Positions 28,001-43,800 of a stretch of DNA of 64,000 bases are shown here, in pieces. Position 1 is the stretch's first letter; the number at the start of each line of letters is the position of its first letter. Under the pieces are notes generated by a model that saw only the letters and a program-made list of their open reading frames with translations, was not told where the DNA came from and searched no databases. Both the position numbers and the translations under genes were made by a program. The DNA lies in assembly GCA_026182355.1 (NCBI GenBank), contig JAPFBL010000366.1, forward strand, positions 186,001 to 250,000, in the 5' to 3' direction. Source of the stretch: Hermatobates lingyangjiaoensis. Its lineage: Eukaryota > Arthropoda > Insecta > Hemiptera > Hermatobatidae.

Positions 28001-31000
28001 TTTCAAAGAAGTAGCACTTATATCTGTTGTGCTTAGATTTTATTTCATATCTTTAGTATAATATGCCTTAATTATTTGTTTTTATGCACTTGATTTGATT
28101 CTTTTATTATTTAATTTGTCATTGTCAAGTCCGTCTAGTCGTTTTTAAATGTCTATTAGAGTTCTCAATGAAATGTCTGTTTGATGGATAAGTTCTTCAT
28201 TTACTCAATGATCTGTTTTTTATGTTTAAATATTTCTCGTTCCTCTATTTTATTATTTCGTTGTTTTTCTTCTGTCTTTAATAAGTCCAATAATTTTTCC
28301 ATACTATTTGGTTTATGTTTAGTTAAGTGCTTTGCATAGTTTTATTTGTTTAAATTATTTAAATAGTCTTTAAGGTGTTCTTTAACTTTTTTTCTTTTAA
28401 CAAATATTCTTACCATCCTTTTTGTTTGTCGTGTATATCCATGTTTACAATCCTTACAGTGTAGTTTTTATACTCCACTTTTGTCATATTTATTAGTTTT
28501 ATATTCCTTTATTTTACTTATTATTGTTCTAGTCAATTGTTAGTTATGTTGAACCTTTTCTTATGTTCTATCGGTTTCATTTGTTAGTAATTCATGGCTA
28601 ACTTTCCTACGTATGTTATATTAGCGAATTTATTATAGTTACATTATTTTCTGTATATTTAAAGGGCAGTACTTCTATATACGCCATTAATAAACCTAGT
28701 CAGTATACTCTTAATTAATTTTTGGAGAATTTGATGTGGTAAAAGTTATAAATGATAAAAGATAATCAAATTAAAATTTTTAAAAGCAAATGAGTTGAGA
28801 AAGAAACTGAAAACACATAGTCGAATATAACATTTATTCAAAACATATTCTTTATAAGGACATCTATGCTATCACAAAGATCTTAAAATGATTAAAATTG
28901 TAAAATAGGATTTGCACGTTTTAATCTGCTAGTAATGGATGTTTTCATACCAAGCGTTTGTATATTAATATTAAATTAATATATATATTTATACATAAAT
29001 GTAATGTATATATTATATATTCATACAAACTAAATCGTTACCTGAGATCATTAAACTAGATAAACTGAGTCGGTACCTGTCTTCTGAGCGGGTTACATCT
29101 ATCTTCCTGATTACAAGGTTATCGAAATATAGTAGTGAGTTTGTGTGATTTATTTTCTGTGTGATCTTTTTGTGAATCTAGTTTATTTAGTTCATGGAAT
29201 CTTTTCATTTAATTTTAATTGGTGTATGATGGCAGCAAGTCTTCTCTCTAACATATACTGTTAATGATAGCAGCAACTTCTGCATTAACCACTTTTTTGT
29301 TGGGGTTTCTAGTCTTATGACTAGTTTGCGGTGAGACAAATGTATTTTCCAGAGAAGTTCAGCCAAAGATATGAAGGTACAGATGATAAGGTGAAACATT
29401 AAACACTATAATATTGGTAAAACATTTATTATTTAACGAAACATTATAACTAAGGTTACTAAGTACTTACTTAAAATTAAAAACACGAGCTTTCGACATA
29501 CATTAGCCATCATCAGGTAAAAACAAATGATAGTATTCTAACAGAGTTCAAATAATGACTTGTAGTTTACTGGAACTGACAAAACTCTGGAAGGGCATCG
29601 ACCAGCTACCTGAGCCCACCTTCAGCCTCCCTATTATTTTTTTTTCTTTATTGTTTAAACCGATCCCCTAGCAGGTGATAACGTCAGCCGTTTACTATCT
29701 TTTTGTTTGATCCCTGATTCAACAGATTCTACATTTTGCCCAACTCAAGTGCATTTCGAGTAGAGATCTTTAAAACGAGTATCTGACATCGTACAGGCTC
29801 GGGACTGACGGCTTAAAGTCCTCTCTAAGGGTTGATGTACTCAGATTTATTCACCTCCCGAGTGAATAAATCGAGGGCTAGGTGGGGATCGAACTCCGGA
29901 CAACCAGCCCAGAATAGAGTGCGTTAACCATTGAGCTAACCTGGCCCCCTCAGCCTCGTTAACTAGCTTAAAACTATTTTCAAACTGGGAATTACATTTA
30001 AATCGCTCTTTTTTTATATTTTATATATCACTAGCTAACCTACCCGGGAAAAATTACAATAATTGTCTTTAATATCAATCTGAAAACAATATTAACATTT
30101 CTGGTACCTGGTTATTTCTAATTGAACAAAGAATGTGGAAATTATATCATAAAGAATAACCTACCTACGGCTGTCATTACCAATTAAAGTCAAAATGTAA
30201 ACAAACAGGTTATACAGCAAACCTTATCTATTATAATATTTTTGAGATATTACCTGAACCACAACTCTGATTTTTAAAAAACTTTACATGAACCTTCCCG
30301 GGGGATATACCTAATAATTTCCTAAATTTTCACGGCGATTAGATGTATGGTTTTTGAATCTATCGAGTACAAAAAAACAGACATACATTCATTTTTATAT
30401 ATATAGAGATTGTCTTTAATACATAGGACTTCGAGGATCTGTAATCTATTGCTATCTCTGATGCTTTGTAATATGGTCGTCCCTTCTCTGTCTTGTTAGC
30501 TTCATGTTATTCGCTTCTTCATGTCCCTTGGGTGCACCTCCTGCAAAGTGAAAAGTCAACCGCGATAGCTCCCTAGTAGTCAGGCCTATATACTATGAAG
30601 GCAGAGTTGCGCAGTCCTCTGTGGTTTATTTGTATTCCCATTAAAGGCGGCTATGCTTCAGGACTATTGTTTGTTCTTTTCGTCTATTGAACATCGCAGG
30701 TTATTGTTCTGATTTATATTAGAAATAGGTAAAACCGTCATACCTCGTAAGATGATCATGGAGTTGGAGCGTTTTCGAACGTTATCCATCTTCGATCGCA
30801 ACAAACCTACGTATGTTTGTTACAATCGAAGATGGACAACGTCCAAAATCGCTCCAACTCCATGATCATCTTACAAGGTATGACGGTTTTACCTATTTCT
30901 AATATAAATCATACTAACCTCAGTGGTATTAACAATATGCAGGTTCTTAGTAGTTTGACTTTTGTAGAAAATAGTTTTATGTGATCTTCAGGGTTTACAG

Positions 31001-34000
31001 TTTAGACGTGGTTATTTATTAATAACTCTTTAAATCGCTTTCTCGTCTTGTTTGTACGGGGAGTTCATGTACTCTCGCTAGAAAACAAATATAAAAACAA
31101 AAACAAGAAACTCAAAAAATGAAAACTTTTTATTCAATCTTAAGTAACTGTTTACAAGGAAGTCAAAAATGCTATTTTTATTTTAATCAGACCACATTTG
31201 GGGGATCTACAGACCTCGTATTTATAAATATCTTCATTCGTACATACGGTTTGCTTTATAACATGTTTGTTTACATTTTGACTTTAATTAGTAAAGGCGG
31301 CCACATTACTAAATTATTAGTAATTAGTATCCGTCCCTACTGCATACAAGTAAAAAGGTAAGTTATTATATATATCGATAGTCTCTAACTAGAAGACATT
31401 TATGAACAGCTCTATGTCTAAATCAGTAAAACTTATAAGGGAATAGATTAGCATAAAAAATTGATAAAGAAATATTCAAATCAAAATGTACATATATAAA
31501 ACTCAATCACTATGTATTGAGCTGGACAACGATGGGTAGATCAGCTGGTATATTATAAATTCGTAATTTAGAATATTTATTTACTTTAAGATAAGATAAT
31601 GTTCATTTGGTTGTACTTCTTAAATTATGAATTATTAATTTATTAATTGTAATTTTTCTTTCTAAATTATGTTTAGTTCTCAATAACCAGATTTTCATAG
31701 ATAACCTTTTTCTATTAGTATGAATTATATTTATTTTATTATATCAATTAGATATAAAATATATATACGAATGTTTTCCTTATCTCGACTACATATATTT
31801 AACACTATTTTTCTTTTTTATCGAGGTTTGGTATAACTTCAATAATAAAACACCTTTAAGCCGACGTTTCGTCTAGATTTGTAGATATCTTCAGGGCTTC
31901 ATCAATACAGAATTTAATTACAATAACATGAAAAGTAATTATATTACATTATTACATTAATAATTTAATGTAATAATTATTAATGTAATTACATTATAAT
32001 TAATTATACATTAATTATAATGTAATGTATAATTACATTAATTATATTACATTAATATACATAATTATATAAAATATCAATATTGATATATAAACTATAT
32101 ATCCATTTTATTTCATGATTTAACTCCAATCAATTCTGATTCACTTGAAATTTAGCACAGGTGCAGAACAATCAGAAATGACGAAACACTTATACCAGAT
32201 TTCAACAAAAAGAAATTTTGTTTAATCAATTATTATTTTTGTTACGCAAGTAAATAATATACAGTGGCACCTTGAGATACGAGTTTAATTCGTTCAGAGC
32301 CAATCTCTGGTCCCAAAAAAGCTCAGAGAATAAACATTTATATCCCATTTAAAATATACGAAATATATTTAATCCGTTCAATCCTTTAAAATGCTCCTAG
32401 CCCACTCCATAAGAACTCAGGTATATTTGAATGTAAACCACTCTTTTACATTCTCTTGTACTTTACATTACAACAAATCTGAAATAAAAGAAATAAGTTA
32501 TTAATACAATCAAAAATTAATACTGTAACAATGAATACTGCTAACTGGCGGGAAAATTCTGAACCAAAAGCTTCTGTCTTTTCCCTAACCGCGGAGCAAG
32601 ACAAGCTCCTGTTTCAAGGTTTAGCTTAGATTTCAAGCAAAAGTTCAACTTGAATTTGGGCTCGGATTTCGAAAAAAAAATCATATTATAAGCGGCCCGT
32701 CTCTCAACTTATTATTGTATTACATTATAGAAGTGAATTTTTAAATTTCTTGTACTCTAGGTTCATGAGATTGCGGTAGATGTGAGAAAAACTTGGAAAA
32801 CTCTAAGAGAAATAATAGATTTAGGCCATGTTTTGAATCAAAGACAAAAGATCTTTGGGCTTCCAATCACCAGCTATGATGAACTGACAAAACTAATGAA
32901 GGAATTTGAGCCTTTCAAGAACTTATGGTCAACTGCTTCAGGTAATGACAACCTTTTTATTAACTTCTTTTTCTCTTTGGATAATCATAACGATCATTGT
33001 CTGTAATTGATGATGAGTTGTCTGTGATTGATGATGAGTTGTCTGTGATTGATGATAAGTTGTCTGTGATTGATGTTGAGTTGTCTGTGATTGATGATGA
33101 GTTTTCTGTGATTGATGATGAGTTGTCTGTGATTGATGATGAGTTGTCTGTGATTAATGTTATTTAATCATCGCACACAGGGCGCAATATAATGTGTATT
33201 TTTACCATAGTACTTTCATGTATGCTTTCAATCAAACACAAAAATGAAAAAAAAATAAAGATTAATACTTTTCATTTTTTTCATGGAAATGTTTCCTTCA
33301 TTTACTGCATGCCTGGAAATTCTGGGAACCAGTTTCCTAGATAGTCCATCGGTTTTTTTCATTTAGTAGATTTCCCGGCATATTTCTCATATATTTTTTC
33401 AATTAATTTTTTTTACTGTTTGTTTCATTATTCATTATTTTTAATAGGTGAATTATTTACAAATTAAAGTTAACATAAAAAGTACAAATTTTTTTTAATG
33501 ATATACTATTAGAAAAGAGAATGAAGTTTCAATCAGTTTAAATGAGTGAAAAAAAATAGTAAATATTGAAAAGAGATATAATCATTTTATGAATGGAAAT
33601 GAGAACAGGTTGAATAATCAAAACACTTATCAGGGGTTTTTTTTAATAGTAATTTGAATTGTGAAATCTAATTTTTCTACATCCAACCCTGGCTGTCACA
33701 CCTACTTGGTGCTGTTGTTGAAACGCTATAGCCCAAAACAAGTTAGCCGAACTGAAGGAACTTATAATAATAATTCTTATTGGCGAAGAAATTAAAATTT
33801 AATATCTGTCCTTAAATTTTACTCCTAATTTAACCAATTTGGACCGTTCTATAATAAAAATTACTTTAATTATAAACTAGTACTACAAACAAATTTAAAA
33901 CTTGGTGGTAAAGAAAGGATGGATTGTCCAATCAGCTATCAAATAGTCCATGACGTCATGATCAACATGGCGGCCAATCTTGTGGTTTGGCCAATCACTA

Positions 34001-35034
34001 CTCAGATAGCTGGTGATACCGTAATGAATCACTGAGTGAACCTACTCAGTGGCGGAGCCCGGAATATTTGAACATATCGACCAACCTGTGTGGGCTATGG
34101 TATTCATTTAGGATGCGATAAAGGTATTTGGGCAGCTTTTTAAAGCATGCCCCATAATATTAAAACGTTATAGTAGAGGCCCTCTGCATAGTATGTCCAA
34201 TTCCCAAAGAATTTTCATCTTAGGTCGTCAGAGAATATAAATCAAATGATGATTTAAATGGTAATATATTTTTATATAATCAAATATTATTTATATGATA
34301 TTCAATTTTATTACCAGTTTCATCCCTAAATTCCTGGAGAGACTGGAAAAAGACAATTCATGTTTCTTGTATTTCCGGAATAGACAAATTTCTTAGGAAA
34401 TATTGGAAACCCTAATAATTATGGATTAGCTAGATTGTACTTTAGGAGCCCTAGCGTTTACAGAGACGGACCTTTATACAGTGGTTATAATGGTTTCCCT
34501 ACTCTCCAGTAGGGATTTTGGAGTCATTTCTTTTTCTTAAATGGTAACTCATACTTATATTGCAGTCATGTTTCTTTCATTATAAGTTTAATTAGTTATT
34601 ACTATATCCCTGGTTTAGGAGATCAAACACTTCTTTGAATCTAAGAAATAGACATTATTTACCTGAAATTATCAATTACAACAAAATCCATCCATGTTTA
34701 CATTTTGAAATTATTAAAATAAATTAGTTTTATAAACATTTTGGCCACTGTTGATTTGTCAACTCTGGGGTTCGTAAACTCTCTCTGTTCCGTAAGATTA
34801 ATCATTATTTGCGAGATGCTGTTTGCTTATTAAAATAAATTTATAAACTAAACTTATAACTGTTTTTATATGTAGACCTTTTCAGATTGTTTTTATATAA
34901 TATATTTATTTCCATTTAGTTTCTAATGAAATATAAAAATATGTTACTAAATCTCACTATGGAGTTTCAATGGAAATACACGTACTAATATCCAATAAAT
35001 CCAATAAAAGTTATCAGAAATTGGTTTGTCTTCA

Positions 35035-35109
<75 letters not shown>

Positions 35110-37796
35110 AATGTTTGTGTGTGTGTGTGTGTGGTGTTCCTGGATAAAAGAGTTCCTCAAAATTCAAAAAGAGTTGTAATAACCAAATTTTAAATTTAAG
35201 TTACTGTAAGCTCAGCCACTCGGCACCATTATTGCTCCATATTATAAAAATAAATGTGTTTTATTCTATTTGAGGGAATTATGTCCTATAATTTTGATGA
35301 ATATACTACAGTTTCTTTGTTTTGGTAATATTTAATTTGTATAGGGTGTGAACTACATAGAAATTGCTTTTCGGGGTCAGTAGTCCAGAAAACTTTTCTA
35401 AAATAGAGGCAAACTAATTTATAAGAAGCTCTGATTAAATTATAAAGTTATGTTAAAGAAGAAGTAGTAAAATATAGTTATGTTTTATGTATAAATGTAC
35501 TTACAGGGTAAGCTTTGCATTTACATTTAAATAATTTTAATTTGTTCAAATAAGTATTATAATGAATGACAGCAATACCATGTGGCATCTTACTCCAGAT
35601 GACGTTTTTTCCTTGAACTAATTTTTTTGTGTCTTATTTATTTTAGATTGGCTCAAACTTCATGAAATGATAATGGATAATCCTTTGGTGAACGTGGATG
35701 TTGAAAAAATGGATTATGAAATTTCAGAGTTCTACAAAAATATTTCAAAATGCACCAGAACATTGTCAGATTATCCAGGTTAGATATAATTTCGTTATAA
35801 AAAAATAAAAAATAATTTGGAGTTGCCTACACTCAACTTTACTATAAGTAAACTTAATATATAACTTCTTAAGTATATAATATATAATGTCTCATTTAAG
35901 CATAATATAATCGTCTAAATGGGAGATGTTTATTAGTCTTTTCATTCCTAAGGTACTACAGATAGTGATTGATCCACTTATCAATAGATAAGCTTTTTTT
36001 GTATGTCACAGAAATAATGGATATACAATCATTGGTATAACTACAGCAGTAATAACATTATGAAAAGCCAAAGTGGAAATTTGCTTATACTAAATAATTT
36101 CCTACAAGAGAGCATGACTTTTGCTTCAATAGCCCGAGGATCTCTTACATAGTTTATCTGACCTTCTTCTATATTTAATACTTAAGAGAAATTTTCCCAT
36201 TTAGAACTTGCAAATATTTTTAGTATTTTAAAAACATTACCAAGTTTTTGTCTGATATGTGAGTTTTTGTCTGAAAAACATGTGAGAAATAATGTCATTT
36301 TCAGATAATTTTTAATTTTAGATTTAGGATAATTACATTTATTATTTTTAAAAGAATTTTTTTTAATTCTAAATAATGTTCTACATTTTTGATCTTTTAT
36401 CAAATTATTATACTGAGAATTTCATGGCATGCTAGAGTTTTTTAAAAACTCACTTTTCTTTACCTTTGTCAAAAATCATAAAAACCAATTTACTCTGAGA
36501 GAATGTTATTTTTTCCCACGTGCTCTACCCTGTTATAAGTTTGCTGTAAATGTATATTTAAAAAAAATATATTGATAATTAGCCACCTTTGCATTCTTAA
36601 ATCAAGTTCAAAGCCGACTTTTCTCTATAATTTTAAATTTAAAAGCTGGATGGAAGCCTGAAATTTTTAAAAATAATGGTATGAACTATTAGACTACAAT
36701 AGTGCAAAAACTGGACTACAAAAAATTAGACTACATTAGACAAAAACATAGAAACCCTTCTGTAGGACGTAAAAGTTCATTCCAAAATCTTCAATATTAC
36801 CCAATAATAATGTCATAAACGTAAAAAAAATCAGCATCTGATAATAAGCTTTGTAGAATTGTGCCACATATAGATTGATTAAAACAATTTGTTAGACAAA
36901 CCCATCATACTATAAAAAGGATCAGAGATCATATGTTTCATATGCTCTATTGTTGTTGCCTTTTTACATATAAAAATTTTATTCTTCTTACATCACATAT
37001 AAGTCATTAAATCCTTTAAAAATTTTCATTATACCTCTAAACATTATATTGTATCGGTGAATTCACTGAAAAAATTCATAAGTCAATGTAAACAATGTAA
37101 AAAAATATAAAAAAATTGACAAGAATAGCAGGTGATTCCTTAGTATATGATAAACAAACAGTTTTTATAGCTTTATTTCTCTTTGCCGTAATTGAAATTT
37201 CATGATTTTTTTTATAAATTGCTACTTTTTTGTTCCATTTTTGGACAAATTTTCATTATTTTTTTAATGAACCATTTAGTGTCAAAAAAATATTTTCTGA
37301 AAACAGAAATCGTACTTTAACGCCCCTTTGGCGAATGTAATTTTGAAAAAAAATATCTCAACTCATTCTCTACATAATGTTCTATTTTTAGTCATAGCTT
37401 CATTTTGATCCGTCAAACAGTATGGCTTGTATTGCTCTCTCAAGGTTTGAGATTGAATTATAAGTCAAAATTTTTACATTTTATTGAATAAAAAATATTT
37501 TCCTTTCTTTTAAAATTCTGAATATATTTTTCGTTTAATCCATTTGTAACCACAAAGATAATACCCAAATTTCAAAACTCTAGAGTTAGCAGTTTAGAAG
37601 AAAAAAATGTTTTCTAAAAACCGGTTTTTGGCAAAAAAAGTGACTTTCCCGTCATGCATAATTCTTCCCAAACAATAGGGATCATCTACACTATGGGGCC
37701 CATTTTTTTGTTGATAAATATCAACTTGATCTATCAAAAATTCTGTACCGTAGCGTGGTAACAAGCAATGCTAACACACTCACACACCCACCCACC

Positions 37797-37836
<40 letters not shown>

Positions 37837-40800
37837 AACATCATCGAGAAAACTTCATAAAACTACTTTTGGGACCTCAAAACATATAATTCCGTCAAAA
37901 TCTGGAAATCGGATTTTTTCACGATCACTATACTTTACTTATAGTAGAGTAAAAACGATTTGTAAAAATTATGGTTTATAGTTGAAGCCAGATAGGCGAG
38001 GAGAGGTTAATCTCAAAACATTAGTATTGAGTAATTTTGTCTTTTAAGATATATAATTTAATAAATGAGAACAACTGTATTCTAAAAAAATATTTTTTTA
38101 TTTCTTGCTCAAAAATGATTTTATATAAGTGATAAAAGTTGAAGAAACGGAAGTTATTTGATGATGTAAACATTGTTTTAGCTTGTATGGAGATCGCTCT
38201 GGACATTAAAGATCAGATCGAGGAATTCAGGCCTTATATGCCTCTTGTGCACAGTTTGAGGAACCCAGGCATGAGGAAGCGGCACTGGGATGAATTTTAT
38301 GAAGAAACAGGTTGATAAAACTATTCTCACTTTGACTATTATTATCCATTTTATTCTTGAAATCTTCAAATTTGGTCTTTCTCTGGTCTTTATATCCACA
38401 AAATGACTTCTTTTTTTTTATGATAAAAATTCTCAAATTCTTAAATTTGACATTTTTGAAAATAATTTTGTACATGAATTTTCTCAAAATTTGTTGATAT
38501 TTTATAAAATATAAATTCTCAATTTCACTTTTTATAAAATCTATAAAAAGACTTCTTTTTATGATTAAAATTCTCAAAATTTTTTTATTTGCTATTTTCA
38601 AATTAACCTTTTTGATTAAAGAATATTTGGTCATGAAATTTGGTCATGAAATTTCTCAAATTTGTTCTTTTATAAATTTAAAATTTTCAATTTCATTTTT
38701 TATCATCAAAATTACCAAATTTGTTTTTTTTATGCACATAAATTCTCAAATTTTTCTTTGTAAGAAAAATCCAAGTCATGTATTTTCAAGTTAAAATATA
38801 TATTACTTGCAATAATGTCAATTTGCTGCTTTATATATAAATTTCAGCTCAGATGTGCTGCTAGATTATAAATGTGAATTATATTCTCAATAATTCAACA
38901 CATTTCTGTTTATCTATATTGTTTTATATCTCCACAGAAGTCCATCCTGTTGTTCTTTATATTTCATGTCCTTACAATTAATATTGAAATTTATTTGTAT
39001 ATCTAATTTATAAATACTCTTGCTTGTTACTTACATCAAGTATATAATTTTAAATGTACTGATTTTTAATTACTTAGTTAATTATTAATTGATTATTCAG
39101 TTAATTTGTTAATTAATTAGTCTACATGAAATGTCTGTGAATATTTTATTAATTTATAATATAACTTGTAATAGACAAGTTACATTATTTAACTGAGGTA
39201 CAAATTTCATGTGGTGTCACCCATCCAATGGTTAATTTACCTAACGTTGTCTAACTTCGGCGATCTAACAGTATCCTGTTTATTCAGCATGGCTTGGTCG
39301 TTGGTCAAAATCCAATAATAAGTAGAGATTTTTCTGTATTAATAATTTAGAAATTTAATTATATTGTGATACGACTTTGATATGAATATACCAATATATT
39401 TTTTTATGAGTAATAATGTATTTTTGATTGTTTTTACAGGTGTTCGTATTGCAATTACTCCAATATTAACTCTAAACAAGTGTATTTCTTTGGGAGTAGT
39501 CCCTCATGCTGAAGTTCTACGTGAGATTGCTGATCAGGCAGGCAAAGAGTTCGTTATAGAACAAGCCCTGGATAAGATGGAGTCAGAATGGGAGAATGCT
39601 ACTCTGATGGTCAATCCGTATAAAGATACAGGTTGAGTGTTACTTTTTTCTTATTTTTGTAGCTGATTATTTTATATCTATCACTGATTTAAGAATAACT
39701 TGAAATAAAAGTCCTTGCATGAAGAAAGTTTTTTGAAAGTTAATACAGGTAGTTTTGTGCAGTGATTGGTGGGGTTTAAAAACAGTGGTTGCCAAGGGTC
39801 AAATGAGCGATTTAATTAATGGAATTTTAATTTTTTTAATATTTAAAAAAATATTCTAACGGACATAAAAATTAAATTTGTTTGCAAAAATGTTTACATT
39901 CTTGCAAATGGTAACATTTTTTGCATTTGCATATATATCTTCTATATATAAATTACGTGTACTTACTGGCGACTGTGCACAATTAAATACCTATATGCAA
40001 TTAAAGTGTTATTTATAACTAAACTCATATTTTTATTCTATTTAGAAAAAAAAACACTTTTATGCATATCATATCTTAGTGGACTTTGATGTAAAATAAC
40101 TAAGGGACTCTCATTTTATATCTGTATATATAAAATACAAAGTTGGTCTTTCTTCCGCTATAGAAATAAAACCGGAGACATTTAGGTATAAAAAAACATG
40201 TGGATCTTATATAACTTTTTCCAAGGAACTAATTATGGTATTTTGATTTTGATTAGGGTCCTTTTTTGGGATCTCATTTGAAATTAAAATCAACCTCTAA
40301 ATCACTGATCATGTGTTTCTAATATATATTCTAATGAATTAACAATTTAAATAAAAATAATACATAATCAATACAATACAATAAATACGTAATAAATACA
40401 TACTCAATCAATATAGTAATTTTATACTATATAATAAGGTAATATCAACATTAATATTCATATTATAACGATAAAATCGGAAAAACGATCCAAACTGGAC
40501 GTAAAACGAGTTCAAAATCGAAGAAGATTAACACATAGAGTAGGGAAATACACAAACTCAAATTGTAGGATAAAAAGCTAATGAAATGGTCTTGATATAT
40601 AAAAAATTAATGGTATAAACAACGCGTTTCGAACATGTAGTGTTCTTCCTTAGGCATTAACTGGAAAATACAATGACACCAGATAGTTATCTATAGTATA
40701 CAGTAAATATAGTACAAAATAAAAATAAAAAAAAAAATAAAATAAGGAAGAGAATACGAACTTAAGGGTGAGTGTCTGTGGTACAACTGACTGGGAATGG

Positions 40801-43800
40801 GATGGACGTGGGTGAGAGTATGGGTACATCTGTTTCATATTAGAAGGTATATTTCATTGTTATTTTTTGTTCCTAAAGGTTAGCCTGAGCCTTTATATTT
40901 TCTCTAAGACTAAGTGTAGGAAACATATTGAAAATATAACACTGAGAACTATAACGAAATGCAAACAAATATAGGAATAAGGAGAAAATAGAACTTTATA
41001 TTTATATATATATTATATATATATAATATATATATATATATATAAATAAATTAAGAAAAGTTGTACACTTGGGAATTATTTCATTGAGGCAAGTAGAAGA
41101 ATTATCGCGCACTAATTCTTATATGTGGAGACCATTTCATTAGCTTTTTACCCTATAATGAGTAAATATACAACATAATAAGTGATTGCACTACGTTAGA
41201 ATCACAAACTCAAATTTGAATTTGTGTGTTTCCCTACACTGTGTGTTACTCTTCTTCGATTTTGAATTTGGATATTATAATATCAATACTAATATAAATA
41301 GGTATCAGGATAGTAGTACATTATACAAACAAAGTACTATTATAGTACAATAATTAATAGTAACATCAGATAGTAACTGAATGCATAATTAATTTAGTTA
41401 TTTATGATTATTAGGTACTTACATTATGAGAATTACTGACGAGTTGATGCAACAACTAGACGATCATATAGCGCTGACGCAGCAGTTAACGTTTAGTCCC
41501 TTCAAGGGTCCCTTTGAAGAGAGAATCAACGATTGGGACTACAAGATCAGAATGGCTCAGGCCGTTCTAGACGAATGGATAGAGTGTCAGAGGTTGTGTC
41601 TCTTTCACAGAACTTAAAATTTGATATTAATTTTAACTATATAATCTTATTAAGCGTTGAAAACTGATTTACATTGTCGATTCTTGAATTTTTACACTGA
41701 AATAATACAGTCTACTGATCTTAAGACTTATTTCTTATCTCAGATCAAATTGTCTACTACTGTACAATTATTGAAAATAAACACTTAGTCTTATAAAGTT
41801 AGTTTACTGTTAAGTGGACAGGTTAGCCCAATGGTAATGTGCTTAACTTTAAACTAGTAGATCTGGAGTTTGGACCCACTCTGGTCTTCGATTTATTCAC
41901 GCGGGAAGTGTATAAATCTGAATACGTATCCCTCGGAGAGGACTTTAAGCTATCGGTCCCGAATTAGATACTCGCTTAAAGATCCCTACTCGAAATATAG
42001 TTATGCTTGATTTAGGCAAAATTTTGGACTCCTAATCTAGAATGTTCATTGTGTAGTATCACAAAAGATCAATGTTCGGCTTACGTGTTTTTTTTTTGGG
42101 ACTACCACTGCAACAGTGACCTAACCTAACCTAGTTCATGGTATCTGTTTGTTTTCAGGCAATGGATGTACCTGGAGCCTATTTTTGCCAGTGAGGATAT
42201 CACTTCTCAACTTCCTTTCGAAAATAAAAAGTTTTCCACCGTAACTAGATCGTGGAAGAGGATTATGAAATATGCTAATGAAGTCAATCATGTAAGACAG
42301 TAATAACTAATTTAAATCAAATACCGATAGTAGGTTATCCACTATTCCTAGTTAACTTTTAAGTTCAGATCTATTACTTTACTATAAGTAAAGTATAGTG
42401 ATCGTGAAAAAATTCGATCTCGAGATTTTGACGGAATTACATGTTTTGAGGTCCCAAAAGTCGTTTTATGACGTTTTTACGATGATGTCTGTGTGTGTGT
42501 GGGTGTGGGTGGGGTGGTGGGTGAGTGTGTTAGCATTGCTTGTTACCACGCTACGGTCCAGAATCTTTGATGGATTAAGTTGATATTTTACACAAAAATG
42601 GGCCTCATAAAGACGAAGATCCCTATTGTTTGGGAAGAATTATGCATGATGGGAAAGTCACTTTTTTTGCCAAAAACCGTTTTTTTGAAAACATTTATTT
42701 CTCCTAAACTGATAACCCTAGAGTTTTGAAACTTTGACATTATCTTTGAAGTTACAAATGGAACAAACGAAAAATATATTCAGAATTTTAAAACAACAGA
42801 AAATATTTTTTTTTCAATAAAATGTACAAATTTTGACTTACAATTCAATCTCAAACCTTGTGAGAGCGATACAAGCCATACTGTTTGACAGACAAGAATG
42901 AAACTATGCCTATAAATAGAACATTATGTGTAGAATGAGTTGAGATATTTTTTTCTAAAATTACATTCGCTAAAGGGGCGTTACAGTACGATTTGTGTTT
43001 TCAGAAAATGTTTTTTTGACGCTAAACGGCTGATTAAAAAATAATGAAAATTTGACCAAAAATGGAACAAAAAATTAGTAATTCACAAAAAAAAAATCAT
43101 GAAGTTTCAATTACGGGAAAGAGCAATAACGATATAAAAACTCTTTGTTTACCCTAGACTAAGAGATCACCTGCTATACTTGTCGAATTTTTTGTATTTT
43201 TTTACATTGTTTACATTGACTTAGAAATTTTTTGAGCGAATCCACTGAGATAAAATTGATTTTATAAAGGAACAGTTTAAATTGTTTATTGAATTATATG
43301 AGATGTAAGAGGAATAATATTGTGCAGGAAAATGATAACACTCACTCAGAAAAAATTCGTATATATGTTATTTGACAAAGGGGAAGGAAAATGATCTTAT
43401 TAAATACTATGAAGCTTATTATTATTATTATTTTAAAGATTAAAATTCCCAGTATGATAATTCTATAAAAGACCAAAAATGTAAATGATAATTCATAATC
43501 TGAATCTTTCGTTTAGAGATTAATAAATGTAATTATCGTACATCTTTAATTAACAAATCACCTTAAAACAACATTTTCTTCGCAGTTAAAGATGTTTTTC
43601 AGAGGAAAAAAGGGTATTTTCCTGTTTTAAATTATAAATTTTACTTTAATATTCAATGTAGAAGGATGTCAAGTAAACGATGTAAGAAATCTACTGGCTG
43701 TTTGAACGAAAGCCATTCTCTTGTAGGAGAATAAATCGTTTCAAGAAATGTTCACTTTGGTTTTTCAAAAATGTTATTACTGCTGTAGTTATACTAATGC

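Noticed and set aside
32998..33157. Regular 21-bp repeats as a possible CRISPR-like array
   Set aside because: There are no unique spacers; it is a plain minisatellite in a eukaryotic intron.
34970..35179. ORFs with SLSLSL and REREREREE tracts on both strands
   Set aside because: They are translations of the (CT)n microsatellite.
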